Assembly: GCF_937616625.2 (NCBI RefSeq)
Contig: NC_065572.1
Coordinates: 37,661,653 to 37,725,652, forward strand
DNA length: 64,000 nt
Reading direction: 5' to 3'
Source of the DNA: Mercurialis annua
Lineage: Eukaryota > Streptophyta > Magnoliopsida > Malpighiales > Euphorbiaceae
Shown: positions 1-13,100 of the stretch, in pieces
Numbering within the stretch: position 1 is the stretch's first letter
Layout of the letters: each line of letters opens with the position of its first letter
Program-made: the position numbers and the translations under genes
Notes under the pieces: generated by a model
What the model was told of the DNA's origin: nothing
What the model saw: only the letters and a program-made list of their open reading frames with translations
Database searches by the model: none

Positions 1-1153
1 GCTTTAATCGCTAAAAAGGGGAAACGTTTGGATTTCTTTAGTAACGTTTGTAAACATTAGGCATAAATAGCTAAAAAGGTGAAATGTTTGGATTTTTTCG
101 TAACGTTTGTAAACGTTCGGCTTGAATCGCTAAAAATGTGAAACATTTGGATTTGTTTCGTAACGTTTGTAAACTTCTGGCTTAAATTGCTAAACAGGTG
201 AAATGCTTGGATTTGTTTCGGAACGTTTTTAAACTTTTTGCTTAAATTGCTTAAAAGGTGAATTGCTTGGATTTGTTTCGTAACGTTTGTAAATGTTTGG
301 CTTAAATTGCTAAAAGGGTGAAATGCTTGGTTTTGTTTCGTAACGTTTGTAAATGTTTGGCTTAAATTGCTAAAAATGTGAAACGCTTGGATTTGTTTCG
401 TAACATTTGTTAACGTTTGCCTTAAATTGCTAAAAAGGTGAAACACTTGGATGTGTTTCTTAACATTTGTAAATGTTTGGCTTAAATTGCTAAAAAGGTG
501 AAACGCTTTAATTTGTTACAAAATGTTTGTAAACGTTTGGCTTAAATTGCTAAAAAGGTTAAACATTTGTATTTGTTTCATAACCTTTGTAAATGTTTGG
601 CATAAATTGCTGAAAAGGTGAAACGTTTGGATTTGTTTCGTAACTTTTGTAAAAGTTTGGCTTAAATCGCTAAAAAGGTGAAACGTTTGGATTTGTTTCG
701 TAACCTTTGTAAACGTTTGGCTTAAATCGCTAAATAGGTGAAACATTTTGATTTGTTTCGTAGAGTTTATAAACGTTTGGCTTAAATTGCTAAAAAGGTA
801 AAACACTTTGATTTGTTTCGTAGCGTTTGTAAACATTTGGCTTAAATGGCTTAAAAGGTGAAACGTTTGGATTTCTTTTGGCAGTGTTTGTAAACGTTTT
901 GGTTAAATCGCTAAAAAGGGGAAACGTTTGGATTTGTTTCGTACCGTTTGTAAACGTTTGGCTTAAATCGCTAAAAATGTGAACGTTTGGATTTGTTGCG
1001 TAACGTTTTAAACGTTTGGTTTTGTTTCGTAACGTTTGTATAGGTTTGGCTTAAATCGCTAAAAATGTGAAACGTTTGGATTTGTTTCGTAACTTTTGTA
1101 AACGTTTGGCAGAAATCGCTAAAAAGGGGAAACGTTTGGATTTGTTTCGTTAC
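1..1153. repeat. 60-bp satellite array, divergent segment left of the solo LTR
   Basis: About 19 monomers of the 60-bp satellite, head to tail, truncated by the window start. Each monomer reads roughly GTTTGGCTTAAAT, then CGCTAAAAAGGTGAAAC, then GTTTGGATTT, GTTTCGTAAC and GTTTGTAAAC. An exact consensus monomer lies at 57083-57142. Variation is heavy here, mostly C/T and G/A changes at CpG sites, plus a few shortened monomers (for example around 1009-1040). The segment has a near-identical partner at 10121-11272. No gene is seen. Confidence 0.97.
1149..1153. repeat. Target-site duplication GTTAC, left copy
   Basis: GTTAC stands directly left of the LTR start (TGTAATATCCC) and again at 4006-4010 directly right of its end. 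The unoccupied site is visible at about 11269-11273, where the satellite reads TTTCGTTACTTTTG without a break. Confidence 0.93.
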
Positions 1154-1334
1154 TGTAATATCCCGTAAAATTTTAGATTTCATTTTCGATAATTTCCGAC
1201 AAGTTCCTGGTCGTTTTGAAGTAACTTGGATGTTAGCGGTTTGATCCTAATTGAGTTGGTTTGGGGTTGATTTTTGGTTCAACCATTTGTTTTTTTAAAT
1301 TAATTAAAAAGAAAAAAAAAATAAAATTTGGTGG

Positions 1335-1468
1335 ATTCCCGTTCGAGAATGTGGATTCTCGAACGAGAATCCACCCTTCCAGGCCTGGTCTCGTTCGAGA
1401 CCAGGGGTTCTCGAACGAGAACCATGCCCAAATGGGCTGTTCTCGTTCGAGAACAATGGCAGCCCATT
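1335..1468. other. Cluster of inverted repeats with a TCTCG-(AA/TT)-CGAGA core in the LTR U3 region
   Basis: Five inverted repeats share a TCTCG/CGAGA core around a central AA or TT: 1335-1350 (one mismatch), 1351-1374 (11-bp arms), 1384-1405 (10-bp arms), 1406-1423 (8-bp arms) and 1438-1455 (8-bp arms). The bases outside the core differ from copy to copy (GTGGAT, CCTGG, GG, TG) but remain complementary within each copy. A further GCCCA-AA-TGGGC lies at 1426-1437. A 9-bp outer pair (1431-1439 with 1460-1468) encloses the last repeat. The cluster sits just upstream of a TATA-like sequence. Function unknown. Confidence 0.9.
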
Positions 1469-1521
1469 GAACCCTTCCACTTAGCCCTTTTCGATCTCGT
1501 TTACGGCCCGCTTCCACTCGT

Positions 1522-1529
1522 TATTTAAA
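1522..1529 (+). promoter_or_regulatory. Possible TATA box of the solo LTR (TATTTAAA)
   Basis: TATTTAAA lies about 370 bp into the LTR, downstream of the inverted-repeat cluster. It occupies about the place where the related full element has TATAAGTA. This is a prediction from sequence only. Confidence 0.4.
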
Positions 1530-3291
1530 AGCGACTTCTAAACAGAAAACCTAGATCACGCTACAAACTAAACCTAGCCACTTTTCTTTCGTTCTTTCGC
1601 CGAGTATCGAAGCAGTTATCATCTTCCAAAGATCGCTGTTTGGTAAGTTTTCTGGTTTCTTTGATTTCCAGATTTTACCTTTGAACGATATTCCGTGTTT
1701 TTGATCGTTCTCTCTCGTTTCTAGATCGAAACTAATTCCATTTGATCTCAGACGTTCTAGACTCCCGTACCTTCGTTTCCCTATCTCGGTCTTGTCAAAC
1801 GGTACGTAATCGATCCCGTTTCAATCGCCGTACGGTTTCCGTTTTAAAGCTTTATAAATTCTGTTTTAAGTTTGTATGTTTACTGCCGTTGTTCTTAGAT
1901 CCTTAGATGGATTCTTACTCTCTATTACTTTAGTTTGAATGATTCTAAAGTCGGTTTTCATCAAAATTGTTGTCGTGATCGTAGCCAATTCGGATCCGTA
2001 GGAAATCGATTGTTCTTGGTTTCGTTGTTAAGATTAGTTCGGTATTACATTGATTCATGATTGTTGCCTAAGATTGCGTTTCTGAGATTGTGTAAATACT
2101 TAGAGTTATGATTAAAGGCTTGCTTAAATTGAGATTCTTGATTTTGTAAGTAAAAGTTGAATTGATGGCTTATTTCCATGGCTTGGCGGGTTACTGCTTT
2201 TGAATGAAGAAGATGGTCTTTTTGCCACTTTGATCATTGATATGTTTTGTTTGAATTTATTTGATCCTTTAAGTTTCATTCATTTGTTTCGATAATAACT
2301 TAAATTTTAAATGGGTAAATTTTATACGTTAAATTTTTATAGCTTAAATTAATATAATTACTCGGGTAATTATATTTATTTTTGAATGTCAATTTGGCAC
2401 GAAATTGGCTAAATTACAATTTAGTCCCTGAACTTATTTTATAACTTAATTAAGTGGATTTTTGGTTAATAACTTTATGGTTGGTTTTAATTAATAAGAA
2501 AAGCAATTAATTTGATTTCGGATATCAAATTGACTAAAGTACAATTTAGTCCCTAATTGGCAAAAGTACAATTTAGTCCCTAAACTTTTATTAACTTAAA
2601 ATGATTAAGTTTTTGATTTGTAACTTGGGTTACTTAGAATTGAAGTTATTGAGTTCCGCTTTTAAAATGGATTATTATTTTGCTAAATTATTTTATAAAT
2701 ATAAACTTGGGTTTATATTTGATAATTGTTTTGAGTCGGGTTAGACTTGGGTCACCCGACCAGTGAGGTTAGCTTGGTAGTTATTGGTAACTCGGCTAAC
2801 CCACTATTTGGAAATTATTTATTATTTAAAGTTATTAAATAATATCTATAAATTGAATTTTAAGCGAGAACTCAATAGACTTATTTAAATTTGGCTTTAT
2901 TACCTTTTGGGTATTTTTGTGTTGTTCTGGTTTATTTAATTCTGACGTGTTAATTGTGCTAGTCCTATGTGGTGTCTAGTACTCTCTAGAGTTAGGCTCT
3001 GTTTTTAATAATTATTTTATTTGTCTAGACCCGTCTACTGTTCGTGCTTCAGAGGCAAACCAGGATTAGTTGCTTGCCGGTTTTCACGTGGATTAGCAAG
3101 CAGTGAGTTTATATTTACTATTTACCGCTTTATTAAGTAAATTGTTATTTTAATATTAAATATATACTGTACGTATATTTCGAACTGTTTTTATATTATG
3201 GTATTCTAGTTGGAACATGCTACCTAATGGGCATCATTAGGACTGCGTGCGCACCGGTATTGATCTGGGTAAGGTATATATGGAAATGTGG

Positions 3292-3407
3292 TAACTCGGT
3301 GTGAGCATAGCTCTGGGGACCAGGTAGAGTAACTCGGTGTAGCTCAGCTCTCGGGACTCTGGTATAAGTGTGGTCAGTGGTAACTCGGTGTAGCTCAGCT
3401 CTCGGGA
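3292..3407 (+). repeat. Three-copy short direct repeat inside the LTR
   Basis: The motif TAACTCGGTG followed by AGCTCAGCTCTCGGGA occurs at 3292-3319 (diverged), 3330-3356 and 3381-3407, spaced 38 and 51 bp apart. The same group is present in reverse complement in the 5' LTR of the full element (about 26838-26950). It is missing from that element's 3' LTR, which has a deletion there. Confidence 0.85.
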
Positions 3408-4005
3408 CCAGACCTATTGGATTATGATTATTATTTAGAATTATGGATTAGGGTTCCAACTATTATCTGTAATATCGTTATTAAATGTTTTAAACGTTTT
3501 AAAGGTTTTCCACTTAATAAATGTAAATAGTGGTATGAACTCATCTCAGTATATCTGACCCCGTTGTTTTCCCAATTTTCCCAGGGTTATGATCTGAGAG
3601 AGTCTGGTGATCTCCGCATTTACTTTTCCTCGGAGGTTCCATTTATTTTGATAAACTGTCAAACTATTTTATTCTTAGACCGCAGTAGTTGACTAGACGT
3701 CTTTATTATTATTACAGTTATTTGTCGGATTGGTCTGACTAGTTATATTGCTCTGGCATGTTATGTAATTATTTCGGATTATTTATGTTATGCCCATTTT
3801 TAGACTCAGAATTGGATAAGCACGTTATATTATCTATTGAATATTATATCTGCTAGATTTAGGCTGAAGTCTCGGTTTCCCCCGAGCATTGGTTTTTCTG
3901 CAGGTTTATGTGTCTATGTGTTAAATGTAAGGCTAGCTACGGGTTTCGGTACTACATTACCCATACCCTAGCGCCGGTCGCGATTCATGAAATTGGGTCG
4001 TGACA

Positions 4006-4010
4006 GTTAC
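4006..4010. repeat. Target-site duplication GTTAC, right copy
   Basis: This GTTAC immediately follows the terminal CA of the solo LTR and matches 1149-1153. Confidence 0.93.
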
Positions 4011-5700
4011 TTTTGTAAAAGTTTGGCCTAAATTGCTAAAAAGGTGAATCGCTTGGATTTGTTTCATAACATTTGTAAATGTTTTGCTTAAATTGCTAAA
4101 AAGGTGAAACGCTTGGATTTGTTTCGTAACGTTTATAAACGTTTGGCTTAAACCGCTAAAAAAGTGAAACATTTGGATTTGTTTCGTAGCGTTTGTAAAC
4201 GTTTGGCTTAAATCGCTAAAAAGGTGAAACGTTTGGATTTGTTTCGTACCGTTTGTAAACGTTTGGCTTATATCGCTAAAAACGTGAAACGTTTGGATTT
4301 GTTTCATAACGTTTTAAATCGTTTGGCTTCAATCGCTAAAAACGTGAAACGTTTGGATTTGTTTCGTAATGTTTGTAAACGTTTGTCCTAAATGTCTAAA
4401 TAGGTGAAATGTTTGGTTTTGTTTTGTAACGTTATCAACTTTTTGCATATATCGCTAAAATGTGGAAACGTTTGGATTTGTTTCGCAACGTTTGTAAACG
4501 TTTGGCTTAAATCGCTAGAAAGAAGAAACGTTTGAATTTGTTTCATAACGTTTGTAAACGTTTGGCTTAAATCGCTAGAAAGGGGAAACGTTTCGATTTG
4601 TTTCGTAACATTTGTAAATGTTTGGCATAAATTGCTAAAAAGGTGAAACGCTTTAATTTGTTTCGTAACGTTTGTAAACGTTTGGCTTAAATTGCTAAAA
4701 AGGTTAAACATTTGTATTTGTTTGATAACCTTTTAAACGTTTGGCTTAAATCGCTAAAAAGGGGAAACGTTTGGATTTGTTTTGTAATGTTTGTAAACGT
4801 TTGGCTTAAATCGCTAAAAAGGTGAAACGTTTGGATTTGTTTCGTAACGTTTGGCTTCAATCGCTAAAAAGTGGAAACGTTTGGATTTAATTAGTAACGT
4901 TTCTAAATGTTTGGCCTAAATCGCTAAAAAGGTGAAATGTTTGGATTTTTTTCGTAATATTTTAAACGTTTGGCTTAAATCGCTAAAATGGGGAAACGTT
5001 TGGATTTGTTTCGTAACGTTTGTAAACCTTTGGCTTAAATTACTAAAAAGGTGAAATATATGGTTTTGTTTCGTAACGTTTGTAAACATTCGGCTTAAAT
5101 CGTTAAAAAGGTGAAACATTTGGATTTGTTTCGTAACGTTTGTAAACTTTTGGCTTAAATTGCTAAAAAGGTGAAATGCTTTGATTTGTTTCAGAACATT
5201 TGTAAGCTTTTGGCTTAAATTGCTTAAAAGGTGAATTGTTTGGATTTGTTTCGTACCGTTTGTAAACATTTGGCTTAAATCGCTAAAAAGGTGAAACGTT
5301 TGGATTTGTTTCTTAACGTTTTTAATCGTTTGGCTTCAATCGCTAAAAATGTGAAACGTTTGGATTTGTTTCGTAATGTTTGTAAACGTTGGCCTAAATC
5401 GCTAAATAGGTGAAATGTTTGGTTTTATTTTGTAACGTTATCAACGTTTTGCTTATATAGCTAAAATGTGGAAACGTTTGGATTTGTTTCGTAACGTTTG
5501 TAAATAATTGGCTTAACTTGCTAAAACGGTGAAATGTTTGGTTTTGTTTCGTAACGTTTGTAAACGTTCGGCTTAAATCGCTAAAAAGGTGAAACGTTTT
5601 TATTTGTTTCGTGACGTTTGTAAATGTTTGGCTTAAATTGCTAAAAAGGTGAAACGCTTGGATTTGTTTCATAACGTTTGTAAACGTTTGTCTTAAATTA

Positions 5701-6058
5701 CTAATAAGGTGAAATGCTTGGGTTTGTTTCGTAACGTTTGTAAACGTTTGGATTATATTGCTAAAAAGGTGAAATGCTTGGTTTTGTTTCTTAAGGTTTG
5801 TACAGGTTTGGCTTAAATCGCCTAAAATGTGAAACGTTTGGATTTGTTTCGTAACGTTTTAAACATTTAGCTTAAATTACTAATAAGGTGAAATGCTTGG
5901 GTTTGTTTCGTAACGTTTGTTAACGTTTGGATTAAAATGCTAAAAAGGTGAAATGTTTGGTTTTGTTTCTTAAGGTTTGTACAGGTTTGGCTTAAATCGC
6001 CTAAAATTTGAAACATTTGGATTTGTTTCGTAACGTTTGTAAACGTTTGGCTTAAATT
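5701..6058. repeat. Local tandem duplication of a 179-bp trimer
   Basis: The three-monomer block beginning CTAATAAGGTGAAATGCTTG at 5701 recurs at 5880. Both copies carry the rare variants CTTAAGGTTTGTACAGG and CGCCTAAAAT. The corresponding place in the duplicated block (about 12964-13133) has only one copy, so this trimer doubled after the 3-kb segmental duplication. Confidence 0.8.
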
Positions 6059-9000
6059 GCTAAAAAGGTGAAACTTTTGGATTGTTAAGTAACGTTTGTA
6101 AACGTTTGGCTTAAATCGCTAAAAAGGGGAAACTTTTGGATTTCGTAACGTTTGTAAACGTTTGGCATAAATCCTTAAAAAGGTGAAATGCTTGGATTTG
6201 TTTCGTAACGTTTGTAAACATTTGGCATAAATTTATAAAAAGGTGAAACGCTTGGATTTCTTTCGTAACGTTTGTAAACGCTTAGCTTAAATTGCTAAAA
6301 AGGTGAAACATTTATATTTATTTCGTAACCTTTGTAAACGTTTGGCTTAAATCGCTAAAAAGGGGATACGTTTGTAAACGTTTGGCTTAAATCGCTAAAA
6401 AGGGGAAACGTTTGGATTTGTTTCGTAACGTTTGTAAACATTTGGCTTCAATTGCTAAAAAAGTGAAATATTTGGATTTGTTTCGTAACGTTTTTTAACG
6501 TTTGGCATATATTGCTAAAAAGGTGAAATGTTTGGATTTGTTTTCGTAACATTTTAAATGTTTGGCTTGAATCGCTAAAATGTGGAATCGTTTGGATTTG
6601 TTTCATAACATTTGTAAATGTTTGGCTTAAATTGCTAAATAGGTGAAACGTTTGGTTTTGCTTTGTACTGTTTGTAAACGTTCGGCTTAAATTGCTAATA
6701 AGGGAAAACGCTTGAATTTGCATCGCAACGTTTGTAAACGTTGGCTTAAATTTCTAAATAGGGGAAACGCATGGATTTGTTTCGTAACGTCTGTAAACGT
6801 TTGTCTTAAATTACTAAAAATGTGAAACGCTTGGATTTGTTTCGGATCGTTTGCAAACGTTTGGCTCAAAATGTGAAAAAGGCAAAATGCTTGGTTTTGT
6901 TTCGAAACGTTTGGCTCAACATTCGGTTTTTTTTCGTAATGTTTTAAACATTTGGTTTTTTTTGTAATGTTTGTAAACGTTTGGCTTAAATCGCTAAAAA
7001 TGTGAAACGTTTGGATTTGTTTCATAACGTTTCTAAACGGTTGGCTTAAATCACTATAAAGGCGAAACGTTTGGATTTGTTTCGTAGCGTTTGTAAACGT
7101 TTGGCTTAAATCGCTAAAAAGGGGAAACGTTTGAATTGGTTTCGTAACGTTTGCAAACGTTTGGCTTGAATCGCTAAAAAGGGAGAACATTTGGATTTGT
7201 TTCGTATCATTTGTAAACTTTTGGCTTAAATCGCTAAAAAAGTGAAATTTTTGGATTTGTTTCGTAACATTTGTAAACGTTTGTCTTAAATTGCTAAAAG
7301 GTGAAACGCTTTTATTTGTTTCTTAACGTTTGTAAACGTTTGGCTTAAATTGCTAAAAATGTGAAACGCTTGGATTTATTTTGTAACGTTTGTAAACGTT
7401 TGGCTTAAATTGCTAAAAAGTGGAAACGTTTGGATTGGTTTAATAGCGTTTATAAACGTTTGTCTTAAATCGCTAAAACGGTGAAACGTTTGCATTTGTT
7501 TGGTAACGTTTTGGCTTAAATTGCTAAAAAGGTGAAACGTTTGGATTTGTTTCGAAACGTTTGCCTTAAATTGCTAAAAAAGGTGAAATGTTTGGTTTTG
7601 TTTCGTAACGTTTGTAAATGTTCTGCTTAAATCGCTAAAAAGGAGAAACGTTTGAATTTTTGTCGTAACGTTTGTAAACGTTTGGCTTAAATTACTAAAA
7701 AGGTAAAAAAATTAGATTTGTTTCGTAACGTTTGTAAACGTTTGGCTTAAATTACTAAAAAGGTGAAATGTTGGATGAGTTTTGGAACGTTTGTAAATGT
7801 TTGGCTTAAATTGCTAAAAAGGGGAAACGCTTGGATTTGTTTCGTTACGTTTGCAAATATTTGGCTTAAAATGCAAAAAAGGCGAAATGCTTTGTTTTGT
7901 TTCGTAACGTTTGTAAAGGTTTGGCTTAAATGGCTAAAAATGTGAAAAGCTCGGTTTTGTTTTGTAACGTTTTAAACGTTTGGATTTGTTTCGTAACGTT
8001 TGTAAACTTTTGGCTTAAATTGATAAAAAGATGAAAGGTTTGGATTTGTTTCATTTTGGCTTACATCGTTATAAAGGCGAAATATTTGGATTTGTTTCGT
8101 AACGTTTGTAAATGTTTGGCATAAATCGCTAAAAAGGTGAAACGTGTGGATTTGTTTTGTAACGTTTGCAAACGTTTGGCTTGAATCGCTAAAAATGGGA
8201 AACGTTTGGGTTTGTTTCGTATCGTTTGTAAACGTTTGGCTTGAATCGCTAAAAAGGCGAAACGTTTGGATTTGTTTCGTAACCTTTGTAAACGTTTGGC
8301 TTAAGTTACTAAAAGGTGAAACGCTTTGATTTGTTTCGTAACGTTTGTAAAAGTTTGGCTTAAATTGCTAAAAAGGAAAAACACTTGGATTCAATTTGTA
8401 ACGTTTGTAAACGTTTGGCTTAAATTGCTAAAAAAAGGGAAATGTTTGGATTTGTTTCGTAGCGTTTATAAATTGCTAATAAGGTGAAACGATTGGATTT
8501 GTTTTGTAACGTTTGTTAACGTTTGGCTTAAATCTCTAAAAAGGTGAAACGTTTGAATTTGTTTCGTAACGTTTGTAAACGTATGGCTTAAATTGCTAAA
8601 AAGGTGATATGCTTGGATTTGTTTTAGAACGTTTGCAAACGTTTGGCTTAAATTGTTAAAAAGGTGAAACGTTTAAATTTGTTTAGTAACATTTGTAAAC
8701 TTTTGGCTTAAATTGCTAAAAAGGTGAAACACTTGGTTTTGTTTCGTAACGTTTGTAAAGGTTTGGCTTAAATTGCTAAAAATGTGAAACGTTTGGATTT
8801 GTTTCGTAATGTTTTAAACGTTTGATTTTGTTTCGTAACGTTTATAAACGTGTGGCATAAATTGCTTAAAAGGTGAAACACTTGGATTTGTTTCTAAACA
8901 TTTATAAACGTTTGTCTTAAATTGCTAAAAAGGTGAAACGCTTTAATTTGTTTCGTAACGTTTGTAAACGTTTGGCTTAAATTGCTAAAAAGGTTGAACA

Positions 9001-10120
9001 TTTGTATTTATTTCATAACCTTTGTAAACGTTTGGCTTAAATGGCTAAAAAGGTGAAACGTTTGGATTTGTTTCGTAACGTTTGTAAACGTTTGGCTTAA
9101 ATCGCTAAAAATGTGAAACGTTTGGATTTGTTTCGTAATGTTGGCTTCAATCGATAAAAAGGGGAAAGGTTTGGATTTGTTTCGTAACGTTTGTAAACGT
9201 TTGGCATAAATCGCTAAAAAGGTGAAATGTTTGGATTTTTTCGTAATGTTTTAAACGTTTGGCTTAAATCGCTAAAATGGGGAAACGTTTGGATTTGTTT
9301 CGTAACGTTTGTAAACCTTTGGCTTAAATTGCTAAAAAGGTGAAATGTTTGGTTTGGTTTCGTAACGTTTGTAAACGTTCGGCTTAAATCGCTAAAAAGG
9401 TAAAATATTTGGATTTGTTTCGTAACGTTTGTAAACTTTTGGCTTAAATTGCTAAAAAGGTGAAATGCTTGGATTTGTTTCGGAACGTTTGTAAACTTTT
9501 GGCTTAAATTGCTTAAAAGGTGAATTGCTTGGATTTGTTTCGTAACGTTAGTAAACGTTTGGCTTAAATTGCTAAAAGGGTGAAATGCTTGGTTTTCTTT
9601 CGTAACGTTTGTAAAGGTTTGGTTTAAATCGCTAAAAATGTGAAACGTTTGGATTTGTTTCGTAACGTTTTAAACGTTTTGTTTTGTTTCGTAACGTTTG
9701 TAAACGTTTTGCCTAAATCGCTAAAAAGGTGAAACGTTTGGATTTCTTTTGAACATTTGTAAACGTTTGGCTTAAATCGCTAGAAAGATGAAACGTTTGA
9801 ATTTGTTTCGTAACGTTTTTAAACGTTTGGCTTAAATCGCTACAAAGGCGAAACATTTGAATTTGTTTCGTAACATTTGTAAACGTTTGGCTTAAATTGC
9901 TAAAAATGTGAAACGCTTTAATTTGTTTTGTAACGTTTGTAAACGTTTGGCTTAAATTGCTAAAAAGGTTAAACATTTTTATTTGTTTCATAACCTTTGT
10001 AATCTTTTGGCTTAAATCGCTAAAAAGGTGAAACGTTTGGATTTATTTCGTAACGTTTGTAAACGTTTGGCTTAAATCGCTATAAAGGTGAAACGTTTTG
10101 ATTTGTTTCGTAACGTTCGG

Positions 10121-13100
10121 CTTCAATCGCTAAAAAGGGAAAACGTTTGGATTTCTTTAGTAACGTTTGTAAACATTAGGCATAAATCGCTAAAAAGGTG
10201 AAATGTTTGGATTTTTTTCGTAACGTTTGTAAACGTTCGGCTTGAATCGCTAAAAATGTGAAACATTTGGATTTGTTTCGTAACGTTTGTAAACTTCTGG
10301 CTTAAATTGCTAAAAAGGTGAAATGCTTGGATTTGTTTCGGAACGTTTTTAAACGTTTTGCTTAAATTGCTTAAAAGGTGAATTGCTTGGATTTGTTTCG
10401 TAACGTTTGTAAACGTTTGGCTTAAATTGCTAAAAGGGTGAAATGCTTAGTTTTGTTTCGTAACGTTTGTAAAGGTTTGGTTTAAATTGCTAAAAATGTG
10501 AAACGTTTGGATTTGTTTCGTAACATTTGTTAACGTTTGCCTTAAATTGCTAAAAAGGTGAAACACTTGGATGTGTTTCTTAACATTTGTAAATGTTTGG
10601 CTTAAATTGCTAAAAAGGTGAAACGCTTTAATTTGTTACAAAACGTTTGTAAACGTTTGGCTTAAATTGCTAAAAAGGTTAAACATTTGTATTTGTTTCA
10701 TAACCTTTGTAAATGTTTGGCATAAATCGCTGAAAAGGTGAAACGTTTGGATTTGTTTCGTAACGTTTGTAAAAGTTTGGCTTAAATCGCTAAAAAGGTG
10801 AAACGTTTGGATTTGTTTCGTAACCATTGTAAACGTTTGGCTTAAATCACTAAATAGGTGAAACATTTTGATTTGTTTTGTAGCATTTATAAACGTTTGG
10901 CTTAAATTGCTAAAAAGGTAAAACGCTTTGATTTGTTTCGTAGCGTTTGTAAACATTTGGCTTAAATGGCTTAAAAGGTGAAACGTTTGGATTTCTTTTG
11001 GTAGTGTTTGTAAACGTTTTGGTTAAATCGCTAAAAAGGGGAAACGTTTGGATTTGTTTCGTACAGTTTGTAAACGTTTGGCTTAAATCGCTAAAAATGT
11101 GAACGTTTGGATTTGTTGCGTAACGTTTTAAACGTTTGGTTTTGTTTCGTAACGTTTGTATAGGTTTGGTTTAAATCGCTAAAAATGTGAAACGTTTGGA
11201 TTTGTTTCGTAACTTTTGTAAACGTTTGGCAGAAATCGCTAAAAAGGGGAAACGTTTGGATTTGTTTCGTTACTTTTGTAAAAGTTTGGCCTAAATTGAT
11301 AAAAAGGTGAATCGCTTGGATTTGTTTCGTAACATTTGTAAACGTTTTGCTTAAATTGCTAAAAAGGTGAAACGCTTGGATTTGTTTCGTAACGTTTATA
11401 AACGTTTGGCTTAAACCGCTAAAAAAGTGAAACATTTGGATTTGTTTCGTAGCGTTTGTAAACGTTTGGCTTAAATCGCTAAAAAGGAGAAACGTTTGGA
11501 TTTGTTTCGTACCGTTTGTAAACGTTTGGCTTATATCGCTAAAAAGGTGAAACGTTTGGATTTGTTTCATAACGTTTTTAATCGTTTGGCTTCAATCGCT
11601 AAAAAGGTGAAGCGTTTGGATTTGTTTCGTAATGTTTGTAAACGTTTGGCCTAAATGTCTAAATAGGTAAAATGTTTGGTTTTGTTTTGTAACGTTATCA
11701 ACTTTTTGCATATATCGCTAAAATGTGGAAACGTTTGGATTTGTTTCGTAACGTTTGTAAACGTTTGGCTTAAATCGCTAGAAAGAAGAAACGTTTGAAT
11801 TTGTTTCGTAACGTTTGTAAACGTTTGGCTTAAATCGCTAGAAAGGGGAAACGTTTCGATTTGTTTCGTAACATTTGTAAATGTTTGGCTCAAATTGCTA
11901 AAAAGGTGAAACGCTTTAATTTGTTTCGTAACGTTTGTAAACGTTTGGCTTAAATTGCTAAAAAGGTTAAACATTTGTATTTGTTTCATAACCTTTTAAA
12001 CGTTTGGCTTAAATCGCTAAAAAGGGGAAACGTTTGGATTTGTTTCGTAACGTTTGTAAACGTTTGGCTTAAATTGCTAAAAAGGTGAAACGTTCGGATT
12101 TGTTTCGTAACGTTTGGCTTCAATCGCTAAAAAGTGGAAACGTTTGGATTTAATTAGTAATGTTTCTAAATGTTTGGCCTAAATCGCTAAAAAGGTGAAA
12201 TGTTTGGATTTTTTCGTAATATTTTAAACGTTTGGCTTAAATCGCTAAAATGGGGAAACGTTTGGATTTGTTTCGTAACGTTTGTAAACTTTTGGCTTAA
12301 ATTACTAAAAAGGTGAAATATATGGTTTTGTTTCGTAGCGTTTGTAAACGTTCGGCTTAAATCGCTAAAAAGGTTAAACATTTGGATTTGTTTCGTAACG
12401 TTTGTAAACTTTTGGCTTAAATTGCTAAAAAGGTGAAATGCTTGGATTTGTTTCAGAACATTTGTAAACTTTTGGCTTAAATTGCTTAAAAGGTGAATTG
12501 TTTGGATTTGTTTCGTACCGTTTGTAAACATTTGGCTTAAATCGCTAAAAAGGTGAAACGTTTGGATTTGTTTCTTAACGTTTTTAATCGTTTGGCTTCA
12601 ATCGCTAAAAATGTGAAACGTTTGGATTTGTTTCGTAATGTTTGTAAACGTTTGGCCTAAATCGCTAAATAGGTGAAATGTTTGGTTTTATTTTGTAACG
12701 TTATCAACGTTTTGCATATATAGCTAAAATGTGGAAACGTTTGGATTTGTTTCGTAACGTTTGTAAATAATTGGCTTAACTTGCTAAAAAGGTGAAATGT
12801 TTGGTTTTGTTTCGTAACGTTTGTAAACGTTCGGCTTAAATCGCTAAAAAGGTGAAACGTTTTTATTTGTTTCGTGACGTTTGTAAACGTTTGGCTTAAA
12901 TTTCTAAAAAGGTGAAACGCTTGGATTTGTTTCATGACGTTTGTAAACGTTTGTCTTAAATTACTAATAAGGTGAAATGCTTGGGTTTGTTTCGTAACGT
13001 TTGTAAACGTTTGGACTATATTTCTAAGAAGGTGAAATGCTTGGTTTTGTTTCTTAAGGATTGTACAGGTTTGGCTTAAATCGCCTAAAATGTGAAAAGT

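Larger units (their letters stand above)
1154..4005 (+). mobile_element. Solo LTR of a Ty3/gypsy chromovirus-related family
   Basis: A 2852-bp unit begins TGTAATATCCCG and ends GGGTCGTGACA, giving TG..CA termini, and is flanked by a perfect 5-bp duplication GTTAC. It has no internal gag or pol, no primer-binding site and no polypurine tract, so it is a solo LTR. Such copies normally arise by recombination between the two LTRs of one element (established for plant LTR elements). The 3' two thirds match, in reverse complement, the LTRs of the full element at 18469-29179. Examples are the ATTCTTAGACCGCAGTAG block near 3672 and the TAACTCGGTG repeats. The first several hundred bases are different, including a palindrome cluster absent from the full element. 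It is therefore a related subfamily, inserted in the opposite orientation. Short open frames inside it follow the palindromes and do not look like genes. Confidence 0.92.
1..5875. repeat. Segmental duplication within the satellite, copy 1 (interrupted by the solo LTR)
   Basis: The satellite at 1-1153 aligns with 10121-11273 at a constant offset of about 10120. The satellite at 4006-5875 aligns with about 11269-13133 at an offset near 7263. The change of offset equals the solo LTR plus one target duplication (2857 bp). Shared private variants include the rare run CTTAAGG..TTGTACAGG near 5790 and 13050. The similarity fades after about 5875. This is a duplicated block of about 3.0 kb, not ordinary monomer similarity. 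Confidence 0.85.

Noticed and set aside
57..446. Satellite open frames as protein-coding genes
   Set aside because: They are 20-residue repeats caused by a stop-free 60-bp monomer. They end whenever a monomer gains or loses a base, and higher-order periods are not multiples of three. No start context, introns or non-repeat domain is seen.
1233..1528. Short frames on both strands in the solo LTR
   Set aside because: They are translations of the inverted-repeat cluster, present on both strands for that reason, with no recognisable domain.
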